DNA of 44,008 bases from Clostridia bacterium. Lineage in GTDB: Bacteria; Bacillota; Clostridia; Christensenellales; Aristaeellaceae. The stretch is from assembly GCA_017395685.1 (NCBI GenBank), contig JAFQOD010000030.1:1-44008 (forward strand), written 5' to 3'. Position numbers and translations under genes: made by a program. Every line of letters starts with the position of its first letter. The first letter of the stretch is position 1. Below are positions 7,881 to 15,971 of this stretch, one piece after another. The notes beneath the pieces are model-generated. The model was not told the origin of the DNA. It was given only the letters and a program-made list of their open reading frames with translations, and ran no database searches.

Positions 7881-9415
7881 GCAATCACTCTTTCATTTGT
7901 ATTTTCACCCATCATGATGGTATCAAGATAGTCAAGCAGCAGCGGGGCCAGATCCATGCCGGAATATTCCTGCAGAAAGCTTTCAAAGGCCTGCCGGTCC
8001 GCAAAGCTGAAAGCGAATTTTTCCGCATACGCCCGCAGAAAATCATCCGCCCCCTGGGGCAGCATTTCATTGAGCGCAATCATCAGCGCCGCCCCCCGGC
8101 CATAAACCACCACAGAATAATCGGTCAGATTGCCGAAATAATCAATGGGGCTGCCCGGGGTCAGGGAACCGGGGATCACTTCCTGCATGGGGCTGTCCAC
8201 CCGATAAAATTTCAGGGTGTTGAAGCTGCCCTGACCGTATCGCTTTTCCACATAGCGCAGCGTGGCGTATTCGCACAGGGCCTCATCCTGCCAGGGCTGA
8301 TACCACTGATCCGATCCCACCAGGGCATAAAACCATTGATGGGCCGCCTCATGGGCGATGATCAGCTCCAATGTATCCGCCTGGCTTTCCAGATAATAAT
8401 CCTCACTTGCCAGGCAGAAGGCGGTGTATTCCATGCCGCCGAAGGGAAAATCCGCACTGCAAACCGTAAAGGACGGCCAGGGATAATCCCCGTACAGGAC
8501 GCTGAAGGTTTCAATGGCCTTTTTTGCATCCTCCAGCGCCCGCTTTGCCCCCGCCTGATTCCGGGCATAGGAGCAGATCAGCGTGCCCTGATGCAGGGCC
8601 TTCTGCTGATAATAGCCTTTTCCGATGCACAGGCCAATCTCCCGGGCGGCCAGTATTTCCCCTTGCCAGCTGCCATCCTGCTGCCTTTCCAGGGGCGCAG
8701 AGCAGACAGGCAGATAATCATCCGGCGCATAGACCCGGATGGAGAAATTGGCGCAGTCATTCACAAAGGGATCGCCCACAGCGCAATATGCATCCTGCCG
8801 CCAGGCCCCCTCCTCATACCGGGATAAAAGGGGCAGCACATGGGAAAGCTGATAGGCATTCTCCGTATAGCCCGTCCGATGGGCGCAGGCGGGAATTTCC
8901 GCTATAGCCCGCAAGGAAAGCACGCCCCCCTCGCCGGGCGGCAGCGGATCCACATCAATTTCCAATACCGTCTTTTCCTTATCCAGATACCGCCAGGCGG
9001 CGGCCTTTCCGTTCCAGGTGATTTCCTGCAGCGTCAGATAACCGGGGGAAAAGCCCGCATAATAGCAAACGTCGTATAATTCTTCCGTGGCTGCCGGGCT
9101 GCTCTCCTCCGTTTCATAGGCATTGAGCCAGGTGCGCAGCACCAGGGAAGAAAGGGTATCGGGGGTGGCATTGGAATAATCCAGCTGCTGGGATATGGCC
9201 AGGGTATGGGCCTGGGGATTGAGCCGCAGCATCACATCATACCGGGGAAGAGAGGATGCGGCATCCTTCAAACGCTGATCCGCTTCCGGCAGGGCGGGGA
9301 TGCGCCCCATCAGCCAAACCGCCAGAAAAATGAGCATCACAGCTGCGCCCAGCCCCGGGAAAAGCCATTTCCGGGCAGAGCGCGGCAAGGATATTATACA
9401 CCGTTTCCCTGCCAT
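7877..9415 (-). CDS. Membrane-anchored M1-family zinc metallopeptidase
   Basis: A 512-residue protein with one N-terminal membrane helix (about 22-40: LGAAVMLIFLAVWLMG) and an outward M1 aminopeptidase-like domain. The zinc site is HEAAHQW (355-361) with the downstream Glu in DEALCEY. The exopeptidase motif GxMEN reads GGMEY, a change that could alter N-terminus recognition. Start chosen at ATG 9415 after GAAGGGGGCTGG; upstream frame residues look non-coding. First gene of the operon with the GT2-GtrA, phosphodiester glycosidase, Lgt-like and DUF896 genes. A TATAAT box lies near 9450 without a convincing -35. Confidence 0.88.
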   Translation of the reverse strand: MAGKRCIISLPRSARKWLFPGLGAAVMLIFLAVWLMGRIPALPEADQRLKDAASSLPRYDVMLRLNPQAHTLAISQQLDYSNATPDTLSSLVLRTWLNAYETEESSPAATEELYDVCYYAGFSPGYLTLQEITWNGKAAAWRYLDKEKTVLEIDVDPLPPGEGGVLSLRAIAEIPACAHRTGYTENAYQLSHVLPLLSRYEEGAWRQDAYCAVGDPFVNDCANFSIRVYAPDDYLPVCSAPLERQQDGSWQGEILAAREIGLCIGKGYYQQKALHQGTLICSYARNQAGAKRALEDAKKAIETFSVLYGDYPWPSFTVCSADFPFGGMEYTAFCLASEDYYLESQADTLELIIAHEAAHQWFYALVGSDQWYQPWQDEALCEYATLRYVEKRYGQGSFNTLKFYRVDSPMQEVIPGSLTPGSPIDYFGNLTDYSVVVYGRGAALMIALNEMLPQGADDFLRAYAEKFAFSFADRQAFESFLQEYSGMDLAPLLLDYLDTIMMGENTNERVIA

Positions 9416-9542
9416 TTTCCAGCCCCCTTCCAAGCAATCTTTGTTATTATAACACACAATCAGCCCCTTTTACTGCAATCCCGCCGAAAATTTACGTTTC
9501 GTTCACGGGAATGCAGAAAAAGAGGCTGCAGACGCACCTGCA

Positions 9543-10106
9543 TCACAGGATGTGAAAATGCTCCAGCAGGGTTTTAATTCCCAGCAGGATCAGCACCCCT
9601 CCCCCCAGAATCTGGGCCTTTTTATTGAATTTGGCCCCAAAAATGCCCCCGATTTTCACGCCCAGGGCGGATAGCAGGCAGGTGATCACGCCAATGAGCA
9701 GAATGGCCAGCCAGATATTGACCGCCTGCCCCGCAAAGGCCACGCCCACTGCCAGGGCGTCAATGCTGGTGGCAACCGCCAGCGGCAGCATGGAGCGGAT
9801 GGAAAGCCCCCCGTCCGCCGGGCATTCATCCCCTTCGCAGACGGCCTCCCTGATCATATTGGCCCCGATGAGGAAAAGCAGCCCGAAGGTAATCCAATGG
9901 GTATAATCCTCCACCAGACCGGCGAACTGGGATCCCACCAGATAGCCAATCAGGGGCATCAGCGCCTGAAAGCCGCCAAACCACAAGCCGGCAATGATCC
10001 CATGCTTCCATTCGGCCTTTTTCTGGGCCAGTCCCTTGCAGACCGATACGGCAAAGGCATCCATGGCCAGGGCCAGGGCTGTCAAAAGCAGGCTGAAAAA
10101 ATCCAT
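9543..10106 (-). CDS. mntP: Manganese efflux pump MntP
   Basis: A 187-residue, six-helix MntP protein that exports Mn(II). The two internal repeats are visible: LLLTALALAMDAFAVSVCKG near the start and LPLAVATSIDALAVGVAFAG in the middle, each with the conserved Asp-Ala pair. The start at 10106 is preceded by GAGGAGAG; the frame extends five codons further but lacks a site. A yybP-ykoY riboswitch and terminator fill the leader, matching manganese control of this family. Confidence 0.95.
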   Translation of the reverse strand: MDFFSLLLTALALAMDAFAVSVCKGLAQKKAEWKHGIIAGLWFGGFQALMPLIGYLVGSQFAGLVEDYTHWITFGLLFLIGANMIREAVCEGDECPADGGLSIRSMLPLAVATSIDALAVGVAFAGQAVNIWLAILLIGVITCLLSALGVKIGGIFGAKFNKKAQILGGGVLILLGIKTLLEHFHIL

Positions 10107-10126
10107 TTTTTCTCTCCTCACGGCAT

Positions 10127-10260
10127 AAAAAAGACCCGACGGGACGGCAAATAATCCTTGCCGTTCCGTGGGTCTTGCTGTTTAAGGTAATACCAGATAT
10201 CCATCAGCATGTTGATATTACCACGGCATCGCTGCCGCCAACTACTCCCCCACAGGGTAT
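10127..10260 (-). promoter_or_regulatory. yybP-ykoY manganese riboswitch with terminator, leader of mntP
   Basis: Minus-strand leader of mntP. The aptamer spans about 10255-10178: P1 CTGT/ACAG, then the family-defining GGGGGAGTAG loop, GCGGCAGC, and a second side ending GGTAATATC...GGTATTACC. It is followed by a strong terminator, GACCC-rich stem at 10133-10150 / 10159-10175 with a T6 run (10127-10132 on the plus strand). yybP-ykoY RNAs sense Mn(II) and normally turn expression on, fitting an efflux pump. Confidence 0.92.
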
Positions 10261-10287
10261 GAAGGGAAACGAGGGGTTATGATCCGA

Positions 10288-10695
10288 TTAAGCCAGAACT
10301 TCGCCGTCGTTTTCAACGGAGATTTCTTCCACCTGACGGATGGCCCAGCGGGCAACAGTCATTTCGGTGGGGTTGGCATTGGGCTGGCCGATCAGCAGCA
10401 CGATGGTATCGTCCTTGATGCGATCGATGGTGCCGTAGATGCCGCCGATGGTGGTAACCCGGTCACCCTTCTTGAGGGCATTGAGCATTTCCTTGACTTT
10501 CTTATCCTTCTTGCGCTGGGGACGGATGAGCATGAAATAGAACACCAGGCCCATCATGGCCAGGGGCAGCACCATGCCCAGAATACCGGCAGCGGGGGCA
10601 ACCTGTTCGGCGCCTTCCATACCAGCAGCAGCGGCATCCGCAGCAGCAGTGGTTTCAGCAACAGCAGTAGCAATACCAAACAATTTTTCGAACAT
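10288..10695 (-). CDS. yajC: Preprotein translocase accessory subunit YajC
   Basis: A 135-residue YajC protein, an accessory subunit of the SecDF holotranslocon. It has a short N-terminal Ala-rich region, one membrane helix (GILGMVLPLAMMGLVFYFML), the hallmark RPQRKKDKKVKEMLNALKKGD and VTTIGGIYGTIDRI. Start at 10695 agrees with AAAGGCGG upstream and usual family length; the longer open frame is not family-like. Unusually, its neighbours are mntP and the ECF module rather than tgt or secD. Confidence 0.95.
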   Translation of the reverse strand: MFEKLFGIATAVAETTAAADAAAAGMEGAEQVAPAAGILGMVLPLAMMGLVFYFMLIRPQRKKDKKVKEMLNALKKGDRVTTIGGIYGTIDRIKDDTIVLLIGQPNANPTEMTVARWAIRQVEEISVENDGEVLA

Positions 10696-10731
10696 GTGAA
10701 ATAAACCGCCTTTCAAGCAATGATCCATAGC

Positions 10732-10760
10732 ATTATAGCATGAATTTTCCCCCTTGTGAA
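10732..10760 (-). promoter_or_regulatory. Sigma-A promoter of yajC
   Basis: Minus strand: -35 TTCACA (10755-10760), 17-nt spacer, -10 TATAAT (10732-10737), 36 nt before the yajC start. Confidence 0.8.
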
Positions 10761-10868
10761 GCCCATAAATGCAGGAATCAGGAAAGAAAACATCAAAAAA
10801 ATGCGCCAAAAAGAAGGCAAAATCCCTTTCAGGCCCTCAAAATTCCCCCACTTCTTCCGGCGGCATTC

Positions 10869-10897
10869 TTGCGGGGCGCATATAAATGTGATATAAT
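10869..10897 (+). promoter_or_regulatory. Promoter of ecfA1-ecfA2-ecfT
   Basis: -35 TTGCGG (10869-10874), 17-nt spacer, -10 TATAAT (10892-10897), 57 nt before the ecfA1 start. No riboswitch is recognisable in the leader. Confidence 0.7.
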
Positions 10898-10954
10898 TCT
10901 TGGGCTGGCGGTGCAGCCGGCAATCCCATCAACAAAAATCAAAGAGGTATGTTC

Positions 10955-11791
10955 ATGGCACAAGCCATTATTGAATTGAAAAATGTATCCTACGCCTATG
11001 AGGATGAAGGGACGGAAGCGGTCAAAAATGTATCCCTCTCCATCCCCCAAGGGGCCTTCCACGCCATCCTGGGCCAGAACGGATCGGGCAAATCCACCCT
11101 GGCCAAATTGATCAACGGCCTGTATCTGCCCACCAAAGGCAGCGTGCAGGTATGCGGCATGGATACCGCAGAGGATGAAAATACCTGGGAAATCCGCCGC
11201 CGGGCAGGGATGGTATTCCAGAATCCCGATAACCAGCTGGTGGCCACCGTGGTGGAAGAGGATGTGGCCTTCGGCCTGGAAAATATCGGCGTTCCCACCG
11301 GGGAAATGCCCGCCCGGATTGAGCAAGCCCTGTCCGATGTGGGCATGCTGGATTTTGCAAAGCGCGCCCCCCATACCCTGTCCGGGGGCCAGAAACAGCG
11401 GGTGGCCATCGCCGGGGTGCTGGCCATGGCGCCGGAGGCCATCATTTTTGATGAATCCACCGCCATGCTGGATCCCAAGGGCCGCAAGGAAGTATTTTCC
11501 GCCGTGCAGCGGCTCAATGAAGAAAAGGGCATCACCGTGCTCTGGATCACCCATTTTATGGAGGAAGCCGCCCTGTGCCAGCAGGTGCATGTGATGCATG
11601 AAGGGGAAATCGTGCTTTCCGGCACCCCCCAGGAAGTATTCGCCGATGTGGAAAGAATTCAATCCTACCGGCTGGACGCCCCGCCCATGGCCCGTCTGGC
11701 CCACGCCCTGCGCAGCCAGGGCATGCCCATCCGGGAAGGAATCATGACCATCCGGGAAATGCAGGAAGAGGTGAAGCGGCTGTGCAAGTGA
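10955..11791 (+). CDS. ecfA1: ECF transporter ATPase EcfA1
   Basis: A 278-residue ABC ATPase of an energy-coupling-factor vitamin importer. Motifs in order: Walker A GQNGSGKST, Q-loop VFQNPDNQL, signature LSGGQKQR, Walker B AIIFDESTAMLD and the H-loop ITHFMEEA. Ser in the DES sequence where other ATPases have Pro is common in EcfA1. Start at 10955 is eight bases after AGAGG; the ATG six bases earlier is too close. It overlaps ecfA2 by 10 nt. EcfA1, EcfA2 and EcfT form the shared module that different substrate subunits dock on, probably including the one at 17005-17496. Confidence 0.95.
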   Translation: MAQAIIELKNVSYAYEDEGTEAVKNVSLSIPQGAFHAILGQNGSGKSTLAKLINGLYLPTKGSVQVCGMDTAEDENTWEIRRRAGMVFQNPDNQLVATVVEEDVAFGLENIGVPTGEMPARIEQALSDVGMLDFAKRAPHTLSGGQKQRVAIAGVLAMAPEAIIFDESTAMLDPKGRKEVFSAVQRLNEEKGITVLWITHFMEEAALCQQVHVMHEGEIVLSGTPQEVFADVERIQSYRLDAPPMARLAHALRSQGMPIREGIMTIREMQEEVKRLCK

Positions 11792-12642
11792 CCCTGGATC
11801 ATGTAACCCATACCTATCAGCCCGGCAGCCCCTTCCAGGCCACCGCCATCCAGGATGTCAGCCTCACCATTCAATCCGGGGAATTCCTGGCCCTCATCGG
11901 CCATACCGGATCCGGCAAATCCACCCTGGCCCAGCATATCAACGGCCTGCTGAAGCCCACTGACGGCAAAGTGCTCATCGACGGCCGGGATATCCATGAA
12001 AAGGGCTTTGATAAAAAGGAAATCCGCCGCCGGGTGGGGCTGGTGTTCCAGTATCCGGAGCATCAGTTGTTCGAGGAATCGGTGGCCAAGGATATCGCCT
12101 TCGGCCCGAAAAATCTGGGGCTGCCCCAGGCAGAAATTGATGAACGGGTGAAAGAGGCCCTGGAAAATGTGGGCCTGTCCTACGAGGAATTTGCCGAAAA
12201 ATCCCCCTTTGAATTATCCGGCGGCCAGATGCGCCGGGTGGCCATGGCCGGGGTGCTGGCCATGCGGCCGGAAATTCTGGTGCTGGATGAGCCCGCCGCC
12301 GGCCTGGATCCCCAGAGCCGGGAGGAAATGCTTTCCCTCATCGCCGGCCTTCATCAGAAGGGCACCACCATCGTGATGGTATCCCATGCCATGGATGATG
12401 TGGCCCGGTTTGCCACCCGGGCGGTGGTGATGGAAAAGGGCACGATCGCCATGGATGGAAAGCCGGAAGAAATTTTCCGCCATGCCGCCAGGCTTCAGGA
12501 AATGGGGCTGGATGTGCCCTCCATCTGCCGGCTGGGCCTTGCCCTCCGGGAGGCAGGCATCGATTTTCCTGAGGATATTTTCCGGGAAGCGGATGCCGAA
12601 AAAGCCCTGATCCAATTGTGGAAGGGGGCAGAAAAATGCTGA
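11782..12642 (+). CDS. ecfA2: ECF transporter ATPase EcfA2
   Basis: A 286-residue second ATPase of the ECF module, from a GTG start inside the end of ecfA1. Motifs: Walker A GHTGSGKST, Q-loop VFQYPEHQLFEE, signature LSGGQMRR, Walker B VLDEPAAGLDPQ and H-loop VSHAMDDVARFA. The HQLF sequence after the Q-loop is typical of EcfA2 and separates it from EcfA1. It overlaps ecfT by 7 nt. EcfA1-EcfA2 would act as a heterodimer at the membrane driving uptake of vitamins. Confidence 0.95.
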   Translation: MQVTLDHVTHTYQPGSPFQATAIQDVSLTIQSGEFLALIGHTGSGKSTLAQHINGLLKPTDGKVLIDGRDIHEKGFDKKEIRRRVGLVFQYPEHQLFEESVAKDIAFGPKNLGLPQAEIDERVKEALENVGLSYEEFAEKSPFELSGGQMRRVAMAGVLAMRPEILVLDEPAAGLDPQSREEMLSLIAGLHQKGTTIVMVSHAMDDVARFATRAVVMEKGTIAMDGKPEEIFRHAARLQEMGLDVPSICRLGLALREAGIDFPEDIFREADAEKALIQLWKGAEKC

Positions 12643-13439
12643 AAAATATCACCCTGGGCCAGTATTATCCCGTAGACAGCCTGGTGCACCGGCTGGATCC
12701 CCGGATCAAGATCATCCTGCTGATCGCCCTGATCGTGGCCATTTTCCTGGCGGGCAATCTGCTTGCCTTTGTGCCGGTGATGCTGTTTATTGGCTTTGCC
12801 TCCATGCTCTCCTCGGTTCCTTTCAAGCTGCTGCTCAAGGGTCTCAGGCCCCTGCGCTTCATCCTGATTTTCACCTTCGTGCTCAATCTGTTTTTCCTGC
12901 AGGGGGAAGAAATCCTGTTGGATCTGGGGTTCATGAGCATCAAAAAAGAGGCGCTGATTTCCGCCGTTCGTTTCTCCCTGCGGCTGGTGCTGCTGGTGAT
13001 GGGCTCCAGCCTGCTCACCTTGACCACGCCCCCCATCGTGCTCACCGATGGGCTGGAGCGGCTGCTTTCTCCCCTCCGGGTGATTCACTTTCCCGCCCAT
13101 GAAATGGCCATGATGATGAGCATCGCCCTGCGCTTCATCCCCACCCTGCTGGAAGAAGCGGATAAAATCATGAAAGCCCAGACCGCCCGTGGCGCGGATT
13201 TTGAATCCGGCAATCTGATCCAGCGGGCCAGGGCCATGGTGCCCCTGCTGGTGCCCCTTTTCGTCAGCGCTTTCCGCCGGGCCGGGGATCTGGCCATGGC
13301 CATGGAAGCCCGATGCTATCACGGGGGCGAGGGCAGAACGAGGCTCCGGGTGCTCAAATGCAAGGCCGCAGATTTCTATTCCCTCTTTGCCCTGGCCGCG
13401 CTGATCGCCGCTGTGGTGCTGTGCGGAAAGGTATACTGA
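12636..13439 (+). CDS. ecfT: ECF transporter transmembrane scaffold EcfT
   Basis: A 267-residue integral membrane protein (about five to six helices) that couples the two EcfA ATPases to substrate subunits. The coupling helices carry the expected Ala-Arg-Gly type motifs: AQTARGADFES and AMEARCYHGG near the C-terminus, the second with Cys in place of Gly. N-terminal YYPVDSLVHRLDPRIKI is also family-typical. ATG 12636 follows GAAGGGGG by seven bases and overlaps ecfA2. A palindromic terminator at 13452 ends the operon. Confidence 0.95.
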   Translation: MLKNITLGQYYPVDSLVHRLDPRIKIILLIALIVAIFLAGNLLAFVPVMLFIGFASMLSSVPFKLLLKGLRPLRFILIFTFVLNLFFLQGEEILLDLGFMSIKKEALISAVRFSLRLVLLVMGSSLLTLTTPPIVLTDGLERLLSPLRVIHFPAHEMAMMMSIALRFIPTLLEEADKIMKAQTARGADFESGNLIQRARAMVPLLVPLFVSAFRRAGDLAMAMEARCYHGGEGRTRLRVLKCKAADFYSLFALAALIAAVVLCGKVY

Positions 13440-13451
13440 AACTGATTATCA

Positions 13452-13476
13452 GCCGTTCTGATCAGAACGGCTTTTT
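13452..13476 (+). terminator. Terminator of ecfA1-ecfA2-ecfT
   Basis: Perfect palindrome GCCGTTCTGATCAGAACGGC (13452-13471) followed by a T run, 12 nt after the ecfT stop. Confidence 0.85.
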
Positions 13477-13480
13477 TCAT

Positions 13481-13516
13481 AAAAAAAGGCAGGCTGCATA
13501 TTTTCACAGCCTGCCT
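13481..13516 (-). terminator. Terminator of DUF951-lepB operon
   Basis: Stem AGGCAGGCTG (13487-13496) / CAGCCTGCCT (13507-13516); on the minus strand it is followed by a T7 run. It lies 12 nt after the lepB stop, back to back with the ecfT terminator. Confidence 0.85.
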
Positions 13517-13528
13517 GAAATATTTTGC

Positions 13529-14254
13529 TTATTTTACGCCCCGGATTTCGGAAAGGGGCCATACCACGCATTTTACCTTACCCATAATGGCGCTGCCGGA
13601 GATGGGGCCCACATCGAAGGAACGGCTGTCGTGGGAAGTGCCCCGGTTATCGCCCACCACGAAATACTGATCGGCGCCCAGACGGATCAAGGGGAAATCG
13701 GAGGGCTTGCTGGCCATGAATTCGGGATCCTCCACCGCCTGGCCGTTCACATACAGAATGCCGTCCCGGATAGCCAGGGTATCCCCGGGCAGGGCCACCA
13801 AGCGCTTCACAAAGAGGGTGTAGGTATCCAGGGAAAGGGCGGCGCCCAAATCGACGGAACCTTCCATCCGGTTGGGATAGCGGCAGATCACCACATCCCC
13901 CCGCTGCATATCCCCGAAGCGATAGGCCAGCTTGGAGGCCAGCACGATTTCCCCATCCATCAGGGTATTGCACATGCTGTTGCCGTCTACCCGGATGGGT
14001 TCACCGATATACATACGGAACAGGGTGGCGATCACCAGGGCAGCCAGCAGCGTTCTCACCCAGCTTAAAATTTCCTGCGGCACGGTCTTTTTTTCCTTTT
14101 TTTTGGCTTCTTTCTTTGCCTTCCGTTTTTGCAGCCATTTTTTCATGGGGCAATTGCATGCTTCCTGCGCGCCCTCTTCCTGGGGGCATTCCGCCTCCGC
14201 TTCCATTACCTTTTCTTCGATGACGGCTTCTTCCGCCTGCTTATTCAGGGCCAT
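13529..14254 (-). CDS. lepB: Signal peptidase I
   Basis: A 241-residue type I signal peptidase that cleaves Sec signal peptides at the outer face of the membrane. A long charged cytosolic N-terminus, with Glu-rich then Lys-rich blocks (KKWLQKRKAKKEAKKKEKK), precedes one membrane helix (LLAALVIATLFRMYI). The catalytic Ser lies in VDGNSMCNTL and the Lys in LFVKRLVALPGD; the later box VVGDNRGTSHDSR is intact. Start at 14254 is nine bases after AGGAAGG; the ATG at 14275 overlaps the DUF951 stop (ATGA) but has no binding site, so seven more residues are possible. Same transcript as DUF951. Confidence 0.93.
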   Translation of the reverse strand: MALNKQAEEAVIEEKVMEAEAECPQEEGAQEACNCPMKKWLQKRKAKKEAKKKEKKTVPQEILSWVRTLLAALVIATLFRMYIGEPIRVDGNSMCNTLMDGEIVLASKLAYRFGDMQRGDVVICRYPNRMEGSVDLGAALSLDTYTLFVKRLVALPGDTLAIRDGILYVNGQAVEDPEFMASKPSDFPLIRLGADQYFVVGDNRGTSHDSRSFDVGPISGSAIMGKVKCVVWPLSEIRGVK

Positions 14255-14271
14255 GTTCATTTTCCTTCCTT

Positions 14272-14481
14272 TCATGCCTGGAGGGCGGGATCGGGCCCCT
14301 GCTCCAGCACCTTTTTTCTGCGCTTTAAAAATACCTGGCGATCCAGCATCACAATCCGGCCGCAGCCCTGGCAGCGGATTTTGATATCCGCCCCTGTGCG
14401 GATCACCACCCAGGTATCGCTGCCGCAGGGGTGGGGCTTCCGGGTCTGGATCACATCGCCCAGACGAATTTCATTTTCCAT
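14272..14481 (-). CDS. DUF951 small protein
   Basis: A 69-residue member of DUF951, a short single-domain family widespread in Firmicutes with no firm function. Signature: LGDVIQTRKPHPCGSDTW, then VIRTGADIKIRCQGCGRIVM and FLKRRKKV. Cys residues in HPCG and CQGC could bind zinc. Start at 14481 follows GGGAGGGG by five bases; the longer frame upstream is rejected because it runs into the promoter. It stands directly before lepB. Confidence 0.92.
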   Translation of the reverse strand: MENEIRLGDVIQTRKPHPCGSDTWVVIRTGADIKIRCQGCGRIVMLDRQVFLKRRKKVLEQGPDPALQA

Positions 14482-14512
14482 CGGTTCCCCTCCCTGCAAG
14501 ATCAATGCAATC

Positions 14513-14541
14513 ATTATATACGCTTTTTGCGTTTTTTTCAA
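14513..14541 (-). promoter_or_regulatory. Promoter of DUF951-lepB
   Basis: Minus strand: -35 TTGAAA (14536-14541), 17-nt spacer, -10 TATAAT (14513-14518). A TTGACA lies six bases further upstream but would give a 23-nt spacer. Confidence 0.75.
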
Positions 14542-14602
14542 TGTCAATTGTTTGCAGAAGCAAAGAAAAGGCCGAAAAAACGCAGTTCCCCATCAATTTC
14601 TT

Positions 14603-15865
14603 TTACAGATGCCCGGCAAGAGGGGCTTCCTCACTCATTTTCTTTTCCGGAACCCAGGCATCATCAAAATGCAGGATCACGCCGGTATCCGCCAGCGCCT
14701 TCTGCAAAGGCGCAAGGGGAAGGGCGGAAATATCATATCCCGCATCCGCTGCCTGAGCGGCAGCAATGCCCGCAGCCTGGCCGGTAAGCACCGCGGGAGG
14801 AATCACCCGCAGCACATCCCAAGCCCAGCCCTCCGCCGCAGCGCTTCGGCCGCATGTGATCAGATTATCAAATCCTTCGCATACCAGCGCCCCGTACGGC
14901 ACTTCATACAGGCTGTCCCGGCGGTCAAAATCGCAAATGGCGCCGATGGAATCGGGCTGATGACGATACAGATCCGCTTCTGTCAAAGGCTTCTTTCCCC
15001 GGATATGCCGGGTGGTGCGCAACTGAGCCATACCGGGCAGATAATGAATATCCCGTTCCATCCGGGGCTGATCCTTGATTTTTTCATAGAGCAGCAATTG
15101 GTTCTTCTGCAGAAAATCATTCACCATTTCCAGGCTCGCCCCGAAGAAACGGGGCATTCCCTCCGGATGGCCATGGCCATGCAGGGTGGAAGGGCCGCCC
15201 TTGGGATGAATATAGGCATAAAATATGTTTTTCTTTTCCAGTGCAGTGCGGCAATGGTCCAGATCCACGCCCTGAGCCGTCATGGTGAAATAGTTACCCC
15301 CATCCACTGTGGGCGCCCCTGCCCTGAGAAAAATATCGCAATCTCCGGTGGCATCCACAATCATTTTCCCCAGATAGCACTGTCGGCCGGATTTGCTGTC
15401 GATAATCAGGCCGCTGCAATGTTTCCCTTCCATGATCGGCGCAGAAACCAGAGCATCATACAGAATGGTCACCCCAGCGTCAGTGAGTAATTTCACCAGC
15501 TCCAGGGCAAAAATACCAATGGAAAATTGGGTGACATAGCGCACATCAGTGGCCGCTTCCGGCTCCCCATCCTTCCATTCCGGAGGCAGGGTATCAAATC
15601 CCCGGCAGATAGACAGGCGCAGCAATTCCTCCGCCATCCCCCGGATTACCTGCTTGCCCCGTCCGTTGCACAGAGGCACCCAGAAATTGATCAAACCCAG
15701 AGTGGCCAGACCGCCCAGCACCGTACTTTTTTCCAATAATAATACCTTTTTCCCCAGCCTTGCTGCAGAAAGAGCTGCCGCCACACCGGAAAGACCGCCG
15801 CCGGCAACGATTACATCATATTCTCCTGCTACAATAATTTCTTCCTGCCAACTGATTTTTTTCAT
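14603..15865 (-). CDS. FAD-dependent oxidoreductase (FAD_oxidored type)
   Basis: A 420-residue flavoprotein of the FAD_oxidored family (PF12831 type). The dinucleotide-binding site VIVAGGGLSGVAAALSAARL (residues 18-37) is followed by VLLLEKSTVLGGLAT, a mid-protein IVDATGDCDIFLRAG and the C-terminal FAD contact LITCGRSAAAEGWAWDVLR with a following VLTGQAAGIAAAQA. The substrate is unknown; relatives sit in sugar and secondary-metabolite catabolism. It has its own promoter and a GAGGTGA site, and its neighbours (protein secretion, tRNA modification) give no clue. TrmFO or GidA identity is not supported by length or motifs. Confidence 0.85.
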   Translation of the reverse strand: MKKISWQEEIIVAGEYDVIVAGGGLSGVAAALSAARLGKKVLLLEKSTVLGGLATLGLINFWVPLCNGRGKQVIRGMAEELLRLSICRGFDTLPPEWKDGEPEAATDVRYVTQFSIGIFALELVKLLTDAGVTILYDALVSAPIMEGKHCSGLIIDSKSGRQCYLGKMIVDATGDCDIFLRAGAPTVDGGNYFTMTAQGVDLDHCRTALEKKNIFYAYIHPKGGPSTLHGHGHPEGMPRFFGASLEMVNDFLQKNQLLLYEKIKDQPRMERDIHYLPGMAQLRTTRHIRGKKPLTEADLYRHQPDSIGAICDFDRRDSLYEVPYGALVCEGFDNLITCGRSAAAEGWAWDVLRVIPPAVLTGQAAGIAAAQAADAGYDISALPLAPLQKALADTGVILHFDDAWVPEKKMSEEAPLAGHL

Positions 15866-15891
15866 TTATTCACCTCAGCAGAATTTTTCTA

Positions 15892-15920
15892 ATCATATCA
15901 TGTTTTCCCTTTTCGGACAA
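15892..15920 (-). promoter_or_regulatory. Promoter of FAD oxidoreductase gene
   Basis: Minus strand: -35 TTGTCC (15915-15920), 17-nt spacer, -10 TATGAT (15892-15897), 26 nt before the ATG. Confidence 0.65.
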
Positions 15921-15922
15921 GC

Positions 15923-15960
15923 AAAAAAGGAAGTGCATTCATATTTCATCCACTTCCTTT
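15923..15960 (-). terminator. Terminator of ECF S component-sua5 operon
   Basis: Stem AAAGGAAGTG (15926-15935) / CACTTCCTTT (15951-15960) with a 15-nt loop; on the minus strand a T6 tract follows. It lies 12 nt after the sua5 stop. Confidence 0.75.
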
Positions 15961-15971
15961 ATCATTCTTAT

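Noticed and set aside
14603-15865. TrmFO/GidA-type tRNA flavoenzyme
   Set aside because: It shares only the FAD-binding motif; C-terminal motifs and length match the general FAD_oxidored family instead.
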